From: Xylocopa sonorina
Taxonomy: Eukaryota; Arthropoda; Insecta; Hymenoptera; Apidae
Length of the DNA stretch: 64,000 nucleotides
Direction: 5' to 3'
Assembly (NCBI RefSeq): GCF_050948175.1
Contig: NC_135200.1
Coordinates: 5,509,001 to 5,573,000, forward strand
The position numbers and the translations under genes were made by a program. Positions 27,171-40,100 of the stretch are shown here, piece by piece. The notes beneath the pieces are model-generated. The model was not told the DNA's origin, ran no database searches, and saw only the letters and a program-made list of their open reading frames with translations. Position 1 is the first letter of the stretch; every line of letters begins with the position of its first letter.

Positions 27171-29560
27171 CTACTCTTCTTTCTCTTGATCACCGGATTT
27201 TTCTTCATTTTTATCATTTTCTTCTTTATTTTCCGCAGTTTCTTCTTGATCACCAGATTTTTCTTCATTTTCAACATTCTCTTCTGTATTTTCTACACTT
27301 TTATCTCCATCTTTTGTTTCACCATCATGTTCTAAAGATTTAGGTTCATCTGACTGTACATTCTCACTTGGCAAATTTGTCCTTTCTTCAACACTGAGAT
27401 GACACAGAAAAGAAGTTAGATACAAAACAGTTAGCTAACATATAGGAATAAAAGCTACCGTGTTTATATACATATATTTACACATACTCATCTTCCAACA
27501 CGGTAAATAATCTTTCCGCTTATGCCATATATTTTATAACGCAATATCAATTATACGCGATTAGAAAATATTATTGTTTACTATTTATCAAAATTATTAC
27601 ACAATACTATTTCGTTACTTAATACTATCTCTAGAGATAAAAATAGTCATTTTGATGCAATTAAAAATAAAACGTTTAGTGCATTGAAATGTGATACTGA
27701 TGACAATATATAAAAGTTGATGATTGTTTTCATGCTAACATAAGGAATAAATAGTTTTTATACATATACGAGCTTTCCACTCACACATTTTTTTTATATT
27801 GGCAGACCTCATTTAGGTGATTCTAAAAAAAAAAAAAAAAGAAATAACGAAAAATTCCTGGAAAAATTACTCCGTGTAAATTGAAGGATGGATGTATTCA
27901 CAGTTATAGTGATCGTCTAATTTAAGTGATCAATTTACAAAATTATGCAATCAAGGTGCATCTATAGTGCTCACCTCTGTGCTTGCACTGCAGCTGCATC
28001 TTTGTCTGTGGAGGGCTAAAATAAACATGTAGTAGTTAGTGTGGACAAGGTACAAATTTAGTGCCAAGGACAAAACACCGGTAGATAAACATATCTAAGG
28101 TGATTACAGATCGAACTTTTGTGTGTTGTTAACACAAAAAAAAACATATACATAAAAGTTAAATAACATTTGTACATACATTTAACATAGACCTTTGTAC
28201 CTTTGAAACCAAAATTTAATCACGACACAATATTTACCTCTCGACTTGTGGTATTCCCATTTTCTTGGATTTCTTTACTTTCATTTGAATCAACTGCATT
28301 TTCTTTTGCAGTAGCGGGTGGTGCCACTAACAAAAACTTCTCCAATTCATCTATTTCATTTGCCAAATCGAAATCGTCGTAATCCTGTGGAATGATTCAT
28401 TATTACAATTATAGTTCAAGCATGACATTCGTGAATTATCTGCTCAGAGTTTCAGAATCTTATATACGAGTGTATAAAGAAGGAAATATCTTTCTGAAGT
28501 TACTTTTATCAGTAATTACTATCGCTATAATTTCAATTATCAGTTATCAAAGAGTTTGTCTTTATATTCTTTGATCGAATGTAACAATAATTACCCCACA
28601 GTATTCATCTTCGTTAAATATTTGTGGAGGTAACGGATATTTACTGTCTCTCGCGATACTATTAGCTTGCATAAACTCTTTCTCCATCTCCTTCCCTGGC
28701 TCTGTTATATCAATTGTCTCATATTCTACATTTTTGCTATCTAATATCATCAACACCCGTTGTTGCCGCTTTTTCACCTAGAAAAATGAAAGATGACAAT
28801 GAAAACTCTGTGTCCCCCCAACAGAGTGCATTTCAAATTCGTGACGCTGCTAGCAAAATGCTAAAAATTCGAAAGTTGATAACGGCGTTTCACGCTCTGA
28901 TGCAACTCTAGGCAAAGGTATCGATTCGAGCGAAACATATGCCGTTGCGATCTTATCAGCAACTGTTAACGCTAGAATCTAACGCTCCTATCTAAAAAGT
29001 AATTAATAAACGCAAATCGATAGGACGAGCAAGACGAGGGTAAAAATTGATCAAACAATCGAACAATCAACACCATACAAGAAACTCTCAGTTAATAAGT
29101 TCGATTACCCAAAATATCCGTATCGTCGAATCCGCTCCACCTTGCTCGCGAACAATCTTCGCTATCGTGCGTATACATCTCGCAACTGATTTTACGCGGA
29201 ACGAAACGCTCGTCCGCTCTGTTTTTCACAGAGGTCCAACGTAAATGCGAGGTCCCTGGTACCGAGGTGCGTTCAGTCAGAGGAATGTCGCATTTTCCGT
29301 TGGACGCGTACGAATCGTTCGAAACGATCGAGCCGTGCGTTGCGTGTCACGTTCGATAAGATTTCTCGGTCGATGACAGAGCTGGCTGTTACCTCGTCGC
29401 CTCGACCGTGAAATCTCCCCGATGTAATCCGATCTGTACACCGTGGACGTGAAATATCGGCACGAATTCAGGTGCCCGGTAAATCTGGCATTCTCTTTAA
29501 GTCGCACGCACGCACACACACGCAGAAGGCGGATCTCCGCATTCGCACGCACGCATCCTC

Positions 29561-29598
<38 letters not shown>

Positions 29599-29714
29599 GC
29601 TCTCGCAACTCAGCTCTTGAACAATATATCTTTATATTCTTTGCTCGTTACAGCTAGTTTCGCACTCACTTCCTTGTTCCCGCTGATACCCGATATGTAG
29701 ATCTTAATGACCAT
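27171..29714 (-). CDS. Sh3beta: SH3 domain-binding glutamic acid-rich protein (SH3BGR/Sh3beta family, 5 exons)
   Basis: Exons on minus: 29714-29670, 28777-28595, 28384-28238, 28015-27975 (41-nt microexon), 27393-27171. Phases agree and give 212 aa. Exon 1 encodes MVIKIYISGISGNKE; exon 2 continues VKKRQQRVLMILDSKNVEYE and DITEPGK, then PLPPQIFNEDEYCGDYDDFD. This is the thioredoxin-like fold of SH3BGR/SH3BGRL proteins. It lacks the CxxC redox pair and carries a proline-rich PLPPQIF segment, thought to be a binding surface rather than an enzyme site. From about residue 95 the protein becomes Glu/Lys/Asn-rich and ends in an acidic tail with a repeated NEEKSGDQE unit. The 41-nt exon is not a multiple of three, so skipping it would change the C-terminus. 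The gene is head-to-head with RpL37A and tail-to-tail with UPRT. Function in insects is poorly defined. Confidence 0.93.
29557..29604. repeat. (CT)n microsatellite in Sh3beta intron 1
   Basis: Long CT/TC run with single interruptions, lying about 65 bp inside intron 1 from the first coding exon. On the transcribed strand it is a GA-rich tract. Confidence 0.9.
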
Positions 29715-30421
29715 CGTTAGATGCCGGTGCTCCTCTCGCTAACAATTGACACTCTCGCACCTCTGTTAGTCGTGTGCCACGATTAAGCGGCCGTCCCGCG
29801 GTGTGATAAGCGATCAGTGGAATCACTGCAGGCTTTCAGTCGGCGAGGAGATCGGCGACGGTGAGCAACACTGATTTAACACGTACTACGGGCCTGGCTG
29901 GTCTGGGTTCCACTGGCTACGTCATTTCAGGCCGGTTTTCGAGCGTTCTCATGCGCGTCCCTACGGCGAGTCCTTCTTTCCCCTGGCCACGATCGAACCG
30001 CGATCCTCACGCCAATGTATATCTCCTCGCGATCTAACGGTTTCGCATCGAGGTCAACCGCACGGTTACCCGACCGTGAAAATTATTTTACCAAATCAGA
30101 TTGTATACCCGCCGTGCCAGCACGCGTTCCTCTATTTCGCAAGCTTCTTCTGATAATGAACTTCTCGTGGATCCTTTTGATACGCGAAGATGTTCCTCGA
30201 GAACGGTGGGATTGATCGCGAGTAGCGTGCGCCCGTGGTTGTTCAGGAGTAACGCTCGAGAACGCGTTCAAATATTTTTCGCGATGCGGGATTCGAATTC
30301 GCGCGCGTTCTTCGCGAGTGCCTCATCGTGCCGCCACATCCGGTGACTGTCGTGAGAATCAGACCTTAACGCAGTCCTACCGTTTCCGGTTCTTTTGGAA
30401 AGTACCTTATATTTGTACAAA
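29715..30421. promoter_or_regulatory. Shared upstream region of Sh3beta (-) and RpL37A (+)
   Basis: Start codons of the two divergent genes are 707 bp apart, so both promoters and leaders fall here. It is more GC- and CpG-rich than the genes on either side. No TATA box is obvious for the ribosomal protein gene. A pyrimidine-rich stretch near 30380-30396 (CCGTTTCCGGTTCTTTT) would suit a 5' terminal oligopyrimidine start, but the start site is a guess. Confidence 0.5.
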
Positions 30422-31290
30422 ATGGTAAGGATTGTTATTCGTATTTAATTTCGAAATCTGTTCGAAATATCGAGGGAATCGTTGGTGTTCCGTTCAAGGG
30501 GATCGTCTGCGAAGTGTTCAGACGTATATTGTGTTATTTACTTGGTTCATTGTTAACTATCGTGCGCTAAAAATAGTGCTTAATGTTGTGTTTGCATTTA
30601 TTGAACGATCAATTTGTTGACTGTCGCGTCGTGCTTGATTTTTAGTTATTGTAAAATCAAGATGATACGACGCGATCGTATTTAAGTTTTTCTACGATGA
30701 CCACTCGTCAAAATGCGATTACAACGATATTATGATACATTCGATTGATCTAACCTATTTGTATCAGAGAAGTTTAGAACCTTTCTCTCAACACTTCGTA
30801 AACATTGAATTATCCTCAGCTTGAAGTATGAATTACGATTAAACGAGTGGAGTTGTAGTTTACTAAATACGTTTGTTTCTATTCTAGGCAAAACGCACGA
30901 AGAAGGTTGGAATCACAGGTAAATATGGTACCCGATATGGTGCCTCTCTCAGGAAGATGGTTAAAAAGATGGAAATTACCCAGCACAGTAAATATACCTG
31001 TACATTCTGTGGCAAGGTAGGAAACGTTGTTACGCATTGTATATTTATAATTTTATCTATCAACCTCTGTCGATTCGTTGATGTCAAGTCAACGAAGAAC
31101 ATTATAAAACTATTAGAGGTAAACTTTGTTTGTCTTTTAATAGGATGCTATGAAGCGAAGTGTTGTGGGTATTTGGTCTTGCAAACGATGTAAAAGGACG
31201 GTCGCTGGAGGTGCATGGGTATATTCCACGACAGCGGCTGCGTCTGTTAGATCTGCAGTTAGGAGATTACGTGAGGTGAAAGAACAGTAA
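30422..31290 (+). CDS. RpL37A: Ribosomal protein L37A (eL43), 3 coding exons
   Basis: Coding exons: 30422-30424 (the ATG alone), 30888-31016, 31144-31290. They give 92 aa, the standard length of this 60S subunit protein. The sequence runs MAKRTKKVGITGKYGTRYGA, then the zinc-ribbon pairs C39-x2-C42 and C57-x2-C60, and ends RRLREVKEQ. The protein sits on the large ribosomal subunit and binds rRNA. All four cysteines are present, so nothing suggests a pseudogene, and the introns rule out a processed copy. The ATG is followed directly by a GTAAGG donor, an arrangement common in ribosomal protein genes, where the start codon is the last codon of a mostly untranslated first exon. Expression is probably constitutive and growth-linked, by family. 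Confidence 0.97.
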
Positions 31291-31318
31291 ATAAATTAAT
31301 AAATAATTCATAAATAAA
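31290..31318 (+). terminator. Clustered poly(A) signals of RpL37A
   Basis: Three overlapping or adjacent AATAAA hexamers (from 31290, 31298 and 31313), the first overlapping the stop codon, imply a very short 3' UTR as is usual for ribosomal protein mRNAs. Confidence 0.7.
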
Positions 31319-31329
31319 TGTCGCCTATT

Positions 31330-34100
31330 TCATTTAAATCCTAAGCTATACTATTGTTTGTCAAGCATTTGTTTACAAACAATACTATAGTAAGCAGTAT
31401 AATAATTTTCTATAGATATTTATGTATATATTCTTTAAATAACCATCTATTCGGGTTGATTTGAAAACAAATGCTAGGCACAAGTAACTCTTATACGTGT
31501 TTTTAAAATATCAAAAAAAAGTGAATGTACACTGATAGTTAAAACAAATATTAATCGTTTATAGATTTAATGAGTTCATAACATGTTACATAAGATTTAA
31601 TTGGTTTTAAGCAATGTTCAATAGTATTAGATAGGATCTTACTATTGCGTAAGTTAGAAAGAATAATTAGAAATTACTTTGGAGGCACATCGATACTATG
31701 ATATATATCTATTTACATTTACGTTCTCCCTGTTCTAGTGATGTATATTAAACTTTATTATAAATACATAATTTTCCTTTCCTGTTTATTTCATAAAAGT
31801 TTCTTTTGCAAAACATGAATACATATTGTCTTGACTAAACTAACTAAGCTAATTAATGTTTAAAAAGATACAGAATTCTTCAGAAAATATGTTAACGTAT
31901 TAATCACTGAGAAAGAGAGAGAGAGAGAGAGTTTAGATGTTGTATACATGTACATCACTTAAATTTAATGGAACATACATAGATTATTTTATTGTCTTTG
32001 AAGGTATGTTCATTTCAATGTCTTTCTCTGCCATAAATAGTAATAAAAGTAGTCTTTTCCTTTCCATTTAAATCGTATACATAAATTCGTACATAACATA
32101 AAATTTCAAGAGATAATTACAAAATCCTTTAAATAAACTTTATGAATCTGTATGTCTGTGCCAATAAGTAATCTTTAATGTTCCAATGTAATTCTTACAA
32201 TTATTTTCATTAATAATATAATTTTTATAAATAATCCTAAATGTTAGTCTAACAATAAGATGAACTAAACTAAAGAAATGATAAAACTATACGTATACAT
32301 TCACGATGCAATGGATAATTTATACGATTAAAAATTTGTTTTACAAATTATTATCAAGTTTATTCTTTTTCTTTCTATATTTTGCGCACTTAATTGAATT
32401 TAACTAAATTTTATCAATTTAAGCTAACAAATATTATCTACAAATTCTGCTAATACATCATCAAACGCATATTCGAAATAATATATATCGATTTAACAAA
32501 AATCAAGTCCTGTACAAAAATAAATATATATACTATCGTCTTGCGTGTGAATAATTAAATATATAACTAAGCTGTAAACGATAATTTGTTGCACCATCAC
32601 CATTCTTTTTCGTGTAACGTAAGACTGAGTATATTCCTTGATTATTAACAGTTGTTCTAAATTGAAATTTTTTAGTGTCACGCGTATATATTTTAAATAT
32701 TATTAATGTTGTTTAATGTCTCCTCGTTTTGTCGGAATCAGTTAATTTTTTCCCTCAACTTCGAAATGCAATATAATTAACTATCAGTCAACATTTTTCA
32801 GAAACATTATTTTTTTTTGTTTACTCTGTTGACTATCTTTCTTTACTCGTTTGGGGTATGAAAAGTGTTTAACTTTAGTTTATTAGTAATAGGTAAGGGA
32901 AGGGCGCCAGAATCTAGATAACAACGTTTTTTTTTTTACATTAGTTATAGGAAATAGTTTTCCATCGTGTCTTATTCAAAGAAGAATATTGCACTCGAAA
33001 TTTTCGACATACCTCTAGCGCATAGAAGTTAAAGAAGTTCGAATTTACGAAGAATTATAACTATGCAAGGTATTGGGAGTATCATAAAAATATCTAGCCT
33101 TCTTTTTCGTTAAGAAAATACGGAAGACATTCTGTCTCGAATTTAAGAAAGTATTTAAAAGTATAACAGTACAGTGAATAACAGTCGATAGTTCTTTTTT
33201 CCCTCGTATCCTTAAAACGATATCTCGTTAATCTCATATTGCTATGGCGAATTCAGGTAATAAGTACATTTATCCCCTTTAAACGAATAAAACGAAAGTA
33301 ACAACTAAATCATACGAACGAGATGCAACAAGGAACTGTTAGAATATATCAGTATAAAAAGATTCAGTGCTCTTCCCTAGTTGCTAGAAAATTGTACAGT
33401 ACAAGTTCTAAATCGTAATCGGTAGTGTCGCAATAACTTTTCGCATCTCAAACATTCATTCTGTCTCTCTGTAATAGCGTGATCTCATTTACGACATCTT
33501 AACATATCGGTGTTTCAGCGCACTGATATATCTTCCAGTCATCCGGCATTGCACTCATCCCATATTATCAAATATGTCTCTCATCTTTTGTATTAACAAT
33601 TATTTATTTGTAACAGTGGTCTGATATGCTTTCCTCTCTACTATTTACTAGACGAAAAAAAAAAGAAAAACATGAACGTCTTGCATACGTGTCTTTTCGT
33701 ATATCACTCATGTACAACCCACGCGCAGCTAGAAATAGGTCTGCTCCGTCTCAATACTCTTGTGCATTATCAATCAAGGCATACCATGAAAAATGGCAGT
33801 AAATACACGATGCTGCTAGTAACAGTAAATAAATCTTATATAACTAAAAAAGCATTAACTTTAATCTCCCGGTTTCAAGGTGTGTAGTCGATTACTTCGT
33901 TCGCGATCACTGTCCATCCAGTCGATATTCCGTGCACCGACGAAACGTGACAATGGACTGCTTTTTTACGGAGTATAATACTAACATCTTCCTAGTTTTC
34001 TCGCATTTACGGAAGTCTCTTGACTATCAGTCCTTCAATGTAGCATTTAAATAGATCAACAAGTATTACATACAGACGTTGCACTTGGATACACCTCGTA
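31330..34100. other. AT-rich stretch, probably long 3' UTR of the GalNAc-transferase gene
   Basis: AT-rich DNA without exons lies between the RpL37A 3' end and the GALNT stop codon. Several minus-strand AATAAA motifs occur and I cannot choose the one used. A GA run lies at 31909-31932. Because the next gene on plus ends at about 31.3 kb, most of this is likely transcribed as GALNT 3' UTR or is spacer. Confidence 0.4.
31909..31932. repeat. (GA)n microsatellite
   Basis: Short GA dinucleotide run in the AT-rich spacer between RpL37A and the GALNT gene. Confidence 0.85.
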
Positions 34101-37100
34101 TTAGCTGGCTTGCCATTTGAATTTACTACGCATAATCCACTTCTGACCTCTGTTATGCGGAACACACGGTGCTAACACAGGTTGCATCGCGTCGTTCGAA
34201 CGTGGTTTCGACAAACAGTGTCCCGTGTTGGTGTGTTTGATCATCTTCGTCTGAAAATGAAACTTTCATTCAAAATCCATCGCGTACTTTAAAGGCTACC
34301 TTCAAATTAGTTGCATCGTACCTCTTCATTGTATACCCATACTTGATTCCCACCCATACCATGACATCTTACTATTTTGACAGGACCTTGGGGACTAGCT
34401 GCATCAAGGCACATATCATCAGACATAATTTGCTGTCGTTTAGTATAAGCAAACACCTGTTCAAAAAACCAATTATTTTATCTGTATCCTTTACCTATTA
34501 TCTGTTATCCTTTAAAAATGTGTAATTCTCATTAGGAAAAGAAAAGGAAGAAAATAGATTTGTAGACTTAAGTAGAACTTTGTTTACCTGAACCTTGTAC
34601 ACAGCAACAAAATCATGGTGAATACGTTAGTAACTTAACTCATGTAGTACTTCTATTATCTAATCTATCAACGATCGTCATTTCAACGCGAAAAATTGTA
34701 GACAGTGGAGCAACCTAGTTGTATGAGCTGCTTGTCCCCCGACAAGTTCACATGAACGAAGTTCTATCATACTAGAAAACTGTAGAATATTTTACCACTG
34801 ACCTGATTGCCACCCAATCCGTGGCAATAACTAATTCCAACATTTTCACCTGTTCTCCTACCCATAGTGTCCAGACACGTTTGCGTGTCGACGTTCTGCA
34901 CATCACCCAAATAGTAATAATCTAACGGCATCGGAGATTCTGGGTAAATGTTCTCCAAGTACCACCTGAAGCTCTTACACTTCAGACGTTCCCTCAACTT
35001 AATTCTTTCGGACACGTCTCCGACAACCACACCTCGAGCACCTATAAATAAAATAGTCGTTTAAATATGTTTGCTCAGCGTTTGCTGCGTAACTATATAC
35101 GTGCGCCACTCAGAAGCTGAACTGTACGGCTCTAAAAAAGATGATCGTAATATTCTACGCCAATAACGTTGTTCGATATTGGATTCGAGGAGATCACTGA
35201 AGTTGCGCGATACAGTTTGGCTTCCGGATGGCTCGTCTAGCGCGATAGTGTGCTTGCACGTATGGATTTCTTCGCTGACAGAAAGGATGTGTCAAAAGTA
35301 TGTGCTAAAATAAAGGCATTGCTCATGTGTGGTGTATCGATGCTGCAATGCTTGCTGTTGGAAATTACTGTGCTATCTGTACGTCGACTTTCCTCGGCAT
35401 TTCAAGTCAGAAGAGTTCTTAAGAAAGAAAATCGTTTTCCGTCTTTCTTCGGATCACGTTATTTTCTTGTCCGAGGAATGGACGAAACGAAAAGAGCGTA
35501 TCCATTAGTTTCCTAATAACGTTAACGGGTATCTGATATACATATATAGATATGCGTACGTAGCTGGTACCCGGTTGCACTTAAGTTTCTAGTTACAGAT
35601 GCAACTTATAAAAAGCGGTATACCAATCACCCAATACAGAAGAAGAAACATGCGAGACTAAAAAGACAAAATTAATTTATAAACGAGAAAGGGGATGCGT
35701 TAAGAAGCCGTTTTTTTTTCTTTTTGAGGGAGATCAGCGGTATTGCAATCTAGATCACTTTGGAGGAATTGCTGGTGTTAGTGCTACCTGGATTAATGTT
35801 GTAATAGAAGTACTTCCATTGGTCCAACCAGACCTCCGCGAGTCGCGCATTGTTGTGGTTCACTATCTTGCTGGTACCACCAGGGAATGTGTATGGTGTT
35901 GACTTACGGAATACATGACCGACGTGCGAGCACGTTGCGATCTCCAACGTCCCACCACACATCCATATCTAACCAACTCAGTTCTGTTAGTATGTTAGCA
36001 AAATTACAAATGGATAGTTTAATAAACACGAACGAAGTGAAACAGAGAAAGATAGAAAGAGAGATAGAGAGGAAGAGGGAGAGAAAAAATAAAAATAAAA
36101 AAAAAAGGAGCTAGTACAGTCGACGTATACAAATCGGATGGACACGGCTCGTTCTTCTTCACTGGTACCTACATAGTATAATTGTCGTTGCCTTGTAAAA
36201 ACTGTATCGACAAGTAAGCAAGCAAACTCGTTTTGTTAGTCGGCTGGATGGATGAGTGGTTAAGACTACTATACCAAAAATGTATATCGAAATGCAACGA
36301 AACCGATTAATTGTGTTCCTGCAAATCAAATTTCGATCATCTGAGCTAGAATACCAGAGATCTGTTTTACACACACACATATATATATAGGCACATATAC
36401 AGACACACGCACAGAGACACGAATATGTCAGAACAGATATCTGCGACGGTAATTATGATGTATTCGTGTAGAAACGCATGTGTTAATAATGTGTAAAATT
36501 TTATGATGGATGCAACAAAAATAATTTGGTTAATGGTATCACACTGACAAGCACGCTCTTAAGATTAATCTTTAGAGTCACACGTATGATCAGACTACGA
36601 AGTTATGGGTGTTAATATTTTTATGTAACATCTAGATTGTTAAACGTGCTGCTATATAGTTGCGAAAAATATTTATGAGAACGTGTCATTGTTTTAGAGT
36701 AAATCGTGTGGTCGAAGAACGTGTACAGATTGAGAATATAAATACGTATCAATAATACAGATAAAAAAGTGTGCTATAATATAATTCGTTTTAACGTGGA
36801 AGAATATTATAGCACGTACTGGTTGTATCAGATACCCGTCAAGTACGTGTAAAATATTAAAAATTGCTTCTGAACGGAACTACACATTCTAACGCTATGG
36901 CGATTACAATCAGCAAAAGTGTTCGATTCGTTTTACCTTGTTCTTCGTTTATCTCGTGTTTCTTGGAACGGAAATCCGTTTTTTTTCTTGTTCGAGGGAA
37001 GAGAAAGAAAAAAAAAAAAAAATAAACGCACACTTTTCTACAAAATGGGAGATGGGTGGTTAAGAGGATCGGTTCGGTCGCTGGAGAAGTCGTAGCTGGG

Positions 37101-40100
37101 TCCGTTGTTAAACAAGAAAAATTATACAGAATGAAATGATACACGCGCGTGTTGTCTAACCTGGGTTCATGGCATAGTAAAAATCTCTCCACTCATCCAT
37201 CCAGACTTCGGCCACCCTAGCCGCATTGTGTAGAACTACTTTGCTGACACCACCAGGGAACGTATACGGACTCTTGTCCCGGAACACGTGTCCAACGTGT
37301 GAACACGGACTGATTTCTAATATCCCACCGCATTGCCATACCTACAAGGTACTTGTGACTTTACAAACGAAGATAAAAGAGATCGCCGTAGCTTTACACT
37401 CTTGTACTCGGGATCAAAAACTTGCCAGCGAATAAAAGGATCCGTGTACCAAACAAGAGATGAGAAAACTCGCGGTTTTACACTGGAATTTTTCAACGAG
37501 GAGCTTTTGCATTTCAACTCTGTTCGAGCTAACACTTTTCCGAGTATAAAATCGAAATTTTTCTTCCAAGTTTTATTCGCTCTATTAAAAAGTATTGATT
37601 ACGAATATTAAAATAGTAATGGTACTAACGATGAAAATTATATTTCTATGACATTTGTTGATTCGCTATTGAAAGCTCGAAGAGGTGAAATTTCCAAAAA
37701 TTCTAGTGTAATCATCAAATTAAATTCTACATCACGGTAATACAGAGAAATACAGGTGGATAGAGAAAATAAGTTTATCCTGAAACCAACATGGTATTAA
37801 ACACGAGCAATTAGCATTAAAAGCAATAAAAAAAAAGAAAGAAAAACACTTGTAGATAAATTTAATATTTAATTTTGGAAATGGCAAATATTAATTTCCT
37901 CTGGGAATCATCGGTAAACTTCTCAACCAGCATTAGCTGCATTAAAAAAAAAACTCCAATAACACATATGTGTATCATTTTATGCCCGACATTCTCTGTT
38001 TGCTCGCGTCTTTTAATTTCATTTTCATTAATTAGTCCGGCCGCAGAAGGTAAATAATACCGTCGATCAATACTCACCCGGAAGCTCATTTCGAGGTTTT
38101 CACCGCCCCAAATATCCATACCCTCGTCGTACGCTCCCAATTCGTAAAAATACTCTTTGTCGATGGAAAATAAACCTCCGGCCATCGTCGGTGTCCGCAG
38201 AGGGGCTGTTCTATCGCCCAATCTCCTATCCATCTCCCTCTGCGTCACTCTGTACCTTCAAAGCACAAGAAAGTTCACATTACTAATTCAATCAATCCGC
38301 TGATCATCAATCTAACTACTCTTTCCAAAATAACTGGATAAAGATCAGTAGCAAATTCGGGAGAATAAATGCCGCATAAAAGGAGAATTATTTTCTCCCA
38401 ACGAAATTACAATGTAGATGTTACGCGTTTATCGCAACAATTGCTGAATTACGGTTTCAATTTCAGCCGACACAGGCTGGCGTTATCAGCAAATATTTGA
38501 CCAGGTGAAACCGTCGACTAGCGTCACCCGCAGCGAGCGTGTGTCGCGAAATTAAATCAATAGCAGCAAATTACGTAACATTTAAAATTGACGCCGGCAT
38601 AGGACATAAAGACGACGAACGATTCTACACATTTAGGACTTCGCAAAGTGTATTAGCCATTGGGAATTATCTTGCAACAAGATCTCTGCCACAAATAGAC
38701 CGTAGTACCACGGAGCTCCTTTCAAAGGGACAATGCGCCGGCCCTTACCATCTAAAGTTTAGTTTCCAATTGAAACCGCCCCACGTCATATCACTAGCTG
38801 GTATATACTCAAAGGTATCGTCGCTAATCACGTCGATAATGGGACAGACGACGGTGGTCCTGTCCTCGGCTATTCTGGACAGCAAAGGCTCCAGCCAACC
38901 TTCTGTGCATTCGCAATGCGCGTCCAGGAACGTTATCACTTGTCCCTTAACGTGTTTCGCTCCGAGGAGCCTGGCTCTGATCAGACCGGATCTCTTCTCC
39001 GTACGGTAGACGTACGTTGGGACTGGCAGCGTTTTCACGTAGTCCTCCAGGTCTTGCTTCAAGTGATCTGCGAATTGAGCGATCGGTATAAGACCGTGGA
39101 AACGTGAAAGCGACGTTAAATCAATCGCAATGGTTTTCTAGTTTAACTAATTGGAAAACGAAAACTTAGCGGTGTAACGGATGGAACTGTGGCTGACCTG
39201 GCATCAATGAAACATTTATAGAACAGGTATACACGTGCGCGCACGGTATATTTGTACCTGTCCATTTTCGTTAGTTCTTTAATAGAGCAGAGAGATAAGA
39301 GCGAATTGGTTAATTTTGTGACTAAAAAATTGTAAACTGATCCAAATCTATATTCATCTAAAAGTAAGTTAAATACTCCATTTTATAGAACAAAAAGACC
39401 ACAGTAAGGTAACGTATACAATACTCAGCTCGAAACAAATAGACTGGAATTAGCCTGGCTCTGTCGGATGGTACAAATGTATCAACTGACTTGTAAATTT
39501 GCCATACAACGTTCAACGAAACGAATTGGCAGCTGTAAACAAATGCATGCGACTAGCATTCGCGCAGAACCAGGAACAGCACAAGTTGACCAACGTTTGC
39601 CAACCAACAGAGGTGAGACCGCAGTTCCATCTAATCGCGTATTTAACAAGCGAATGTTTCATTTACTTCCATCGGCTCGACTCGTCGAACCTACACAGTG
39701 GAAGTTTATTTATCTAAACTTCATTTATTGGGATGCAGCCAATGTCCGCTTAAGCAACCCACTGTTGGATCTCTATTATTCGAATTGCTATTTAAGCATT
39801 GGATACACGAATATATAAAGGACTCCACGTGAACAGTGGAAATGGTCGAACAAACATTCTCATACTCTTTTCGACGCGCTTTATCTCGGAATCACATTTA
39901 TCAAACAACTTAACCGGTACAAGCAGAGATTAGCCCATAATTCCGAGCGAGAAGCCCATGGAGAGACACTACAACGCAAACCCATTAAATACCACACCCA
40001 GCTATTGAAACCGGCGGGCAGTCCAGGCCAGCCCAGTGCCTCTCTCCAACGAGCCATCCTCCGGCTCACCTTGCTCGCTCTTATCGTCCACCAATATGAT

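Noticed and set aside
30280..30310. GGGATTCGAATTCGC resembling a tRNA T-loop
   Set aside because: No matching acceptor stem, D-arm or anticodon arm could be folded around it.
34767..35030. Reading the GALNT lectin exon through 34803 into the intron
   Set aside because: The coding exon ends at GGNQ with a GTCAGT donor and continues in phase at 34456. The extra residues are intron read-through.
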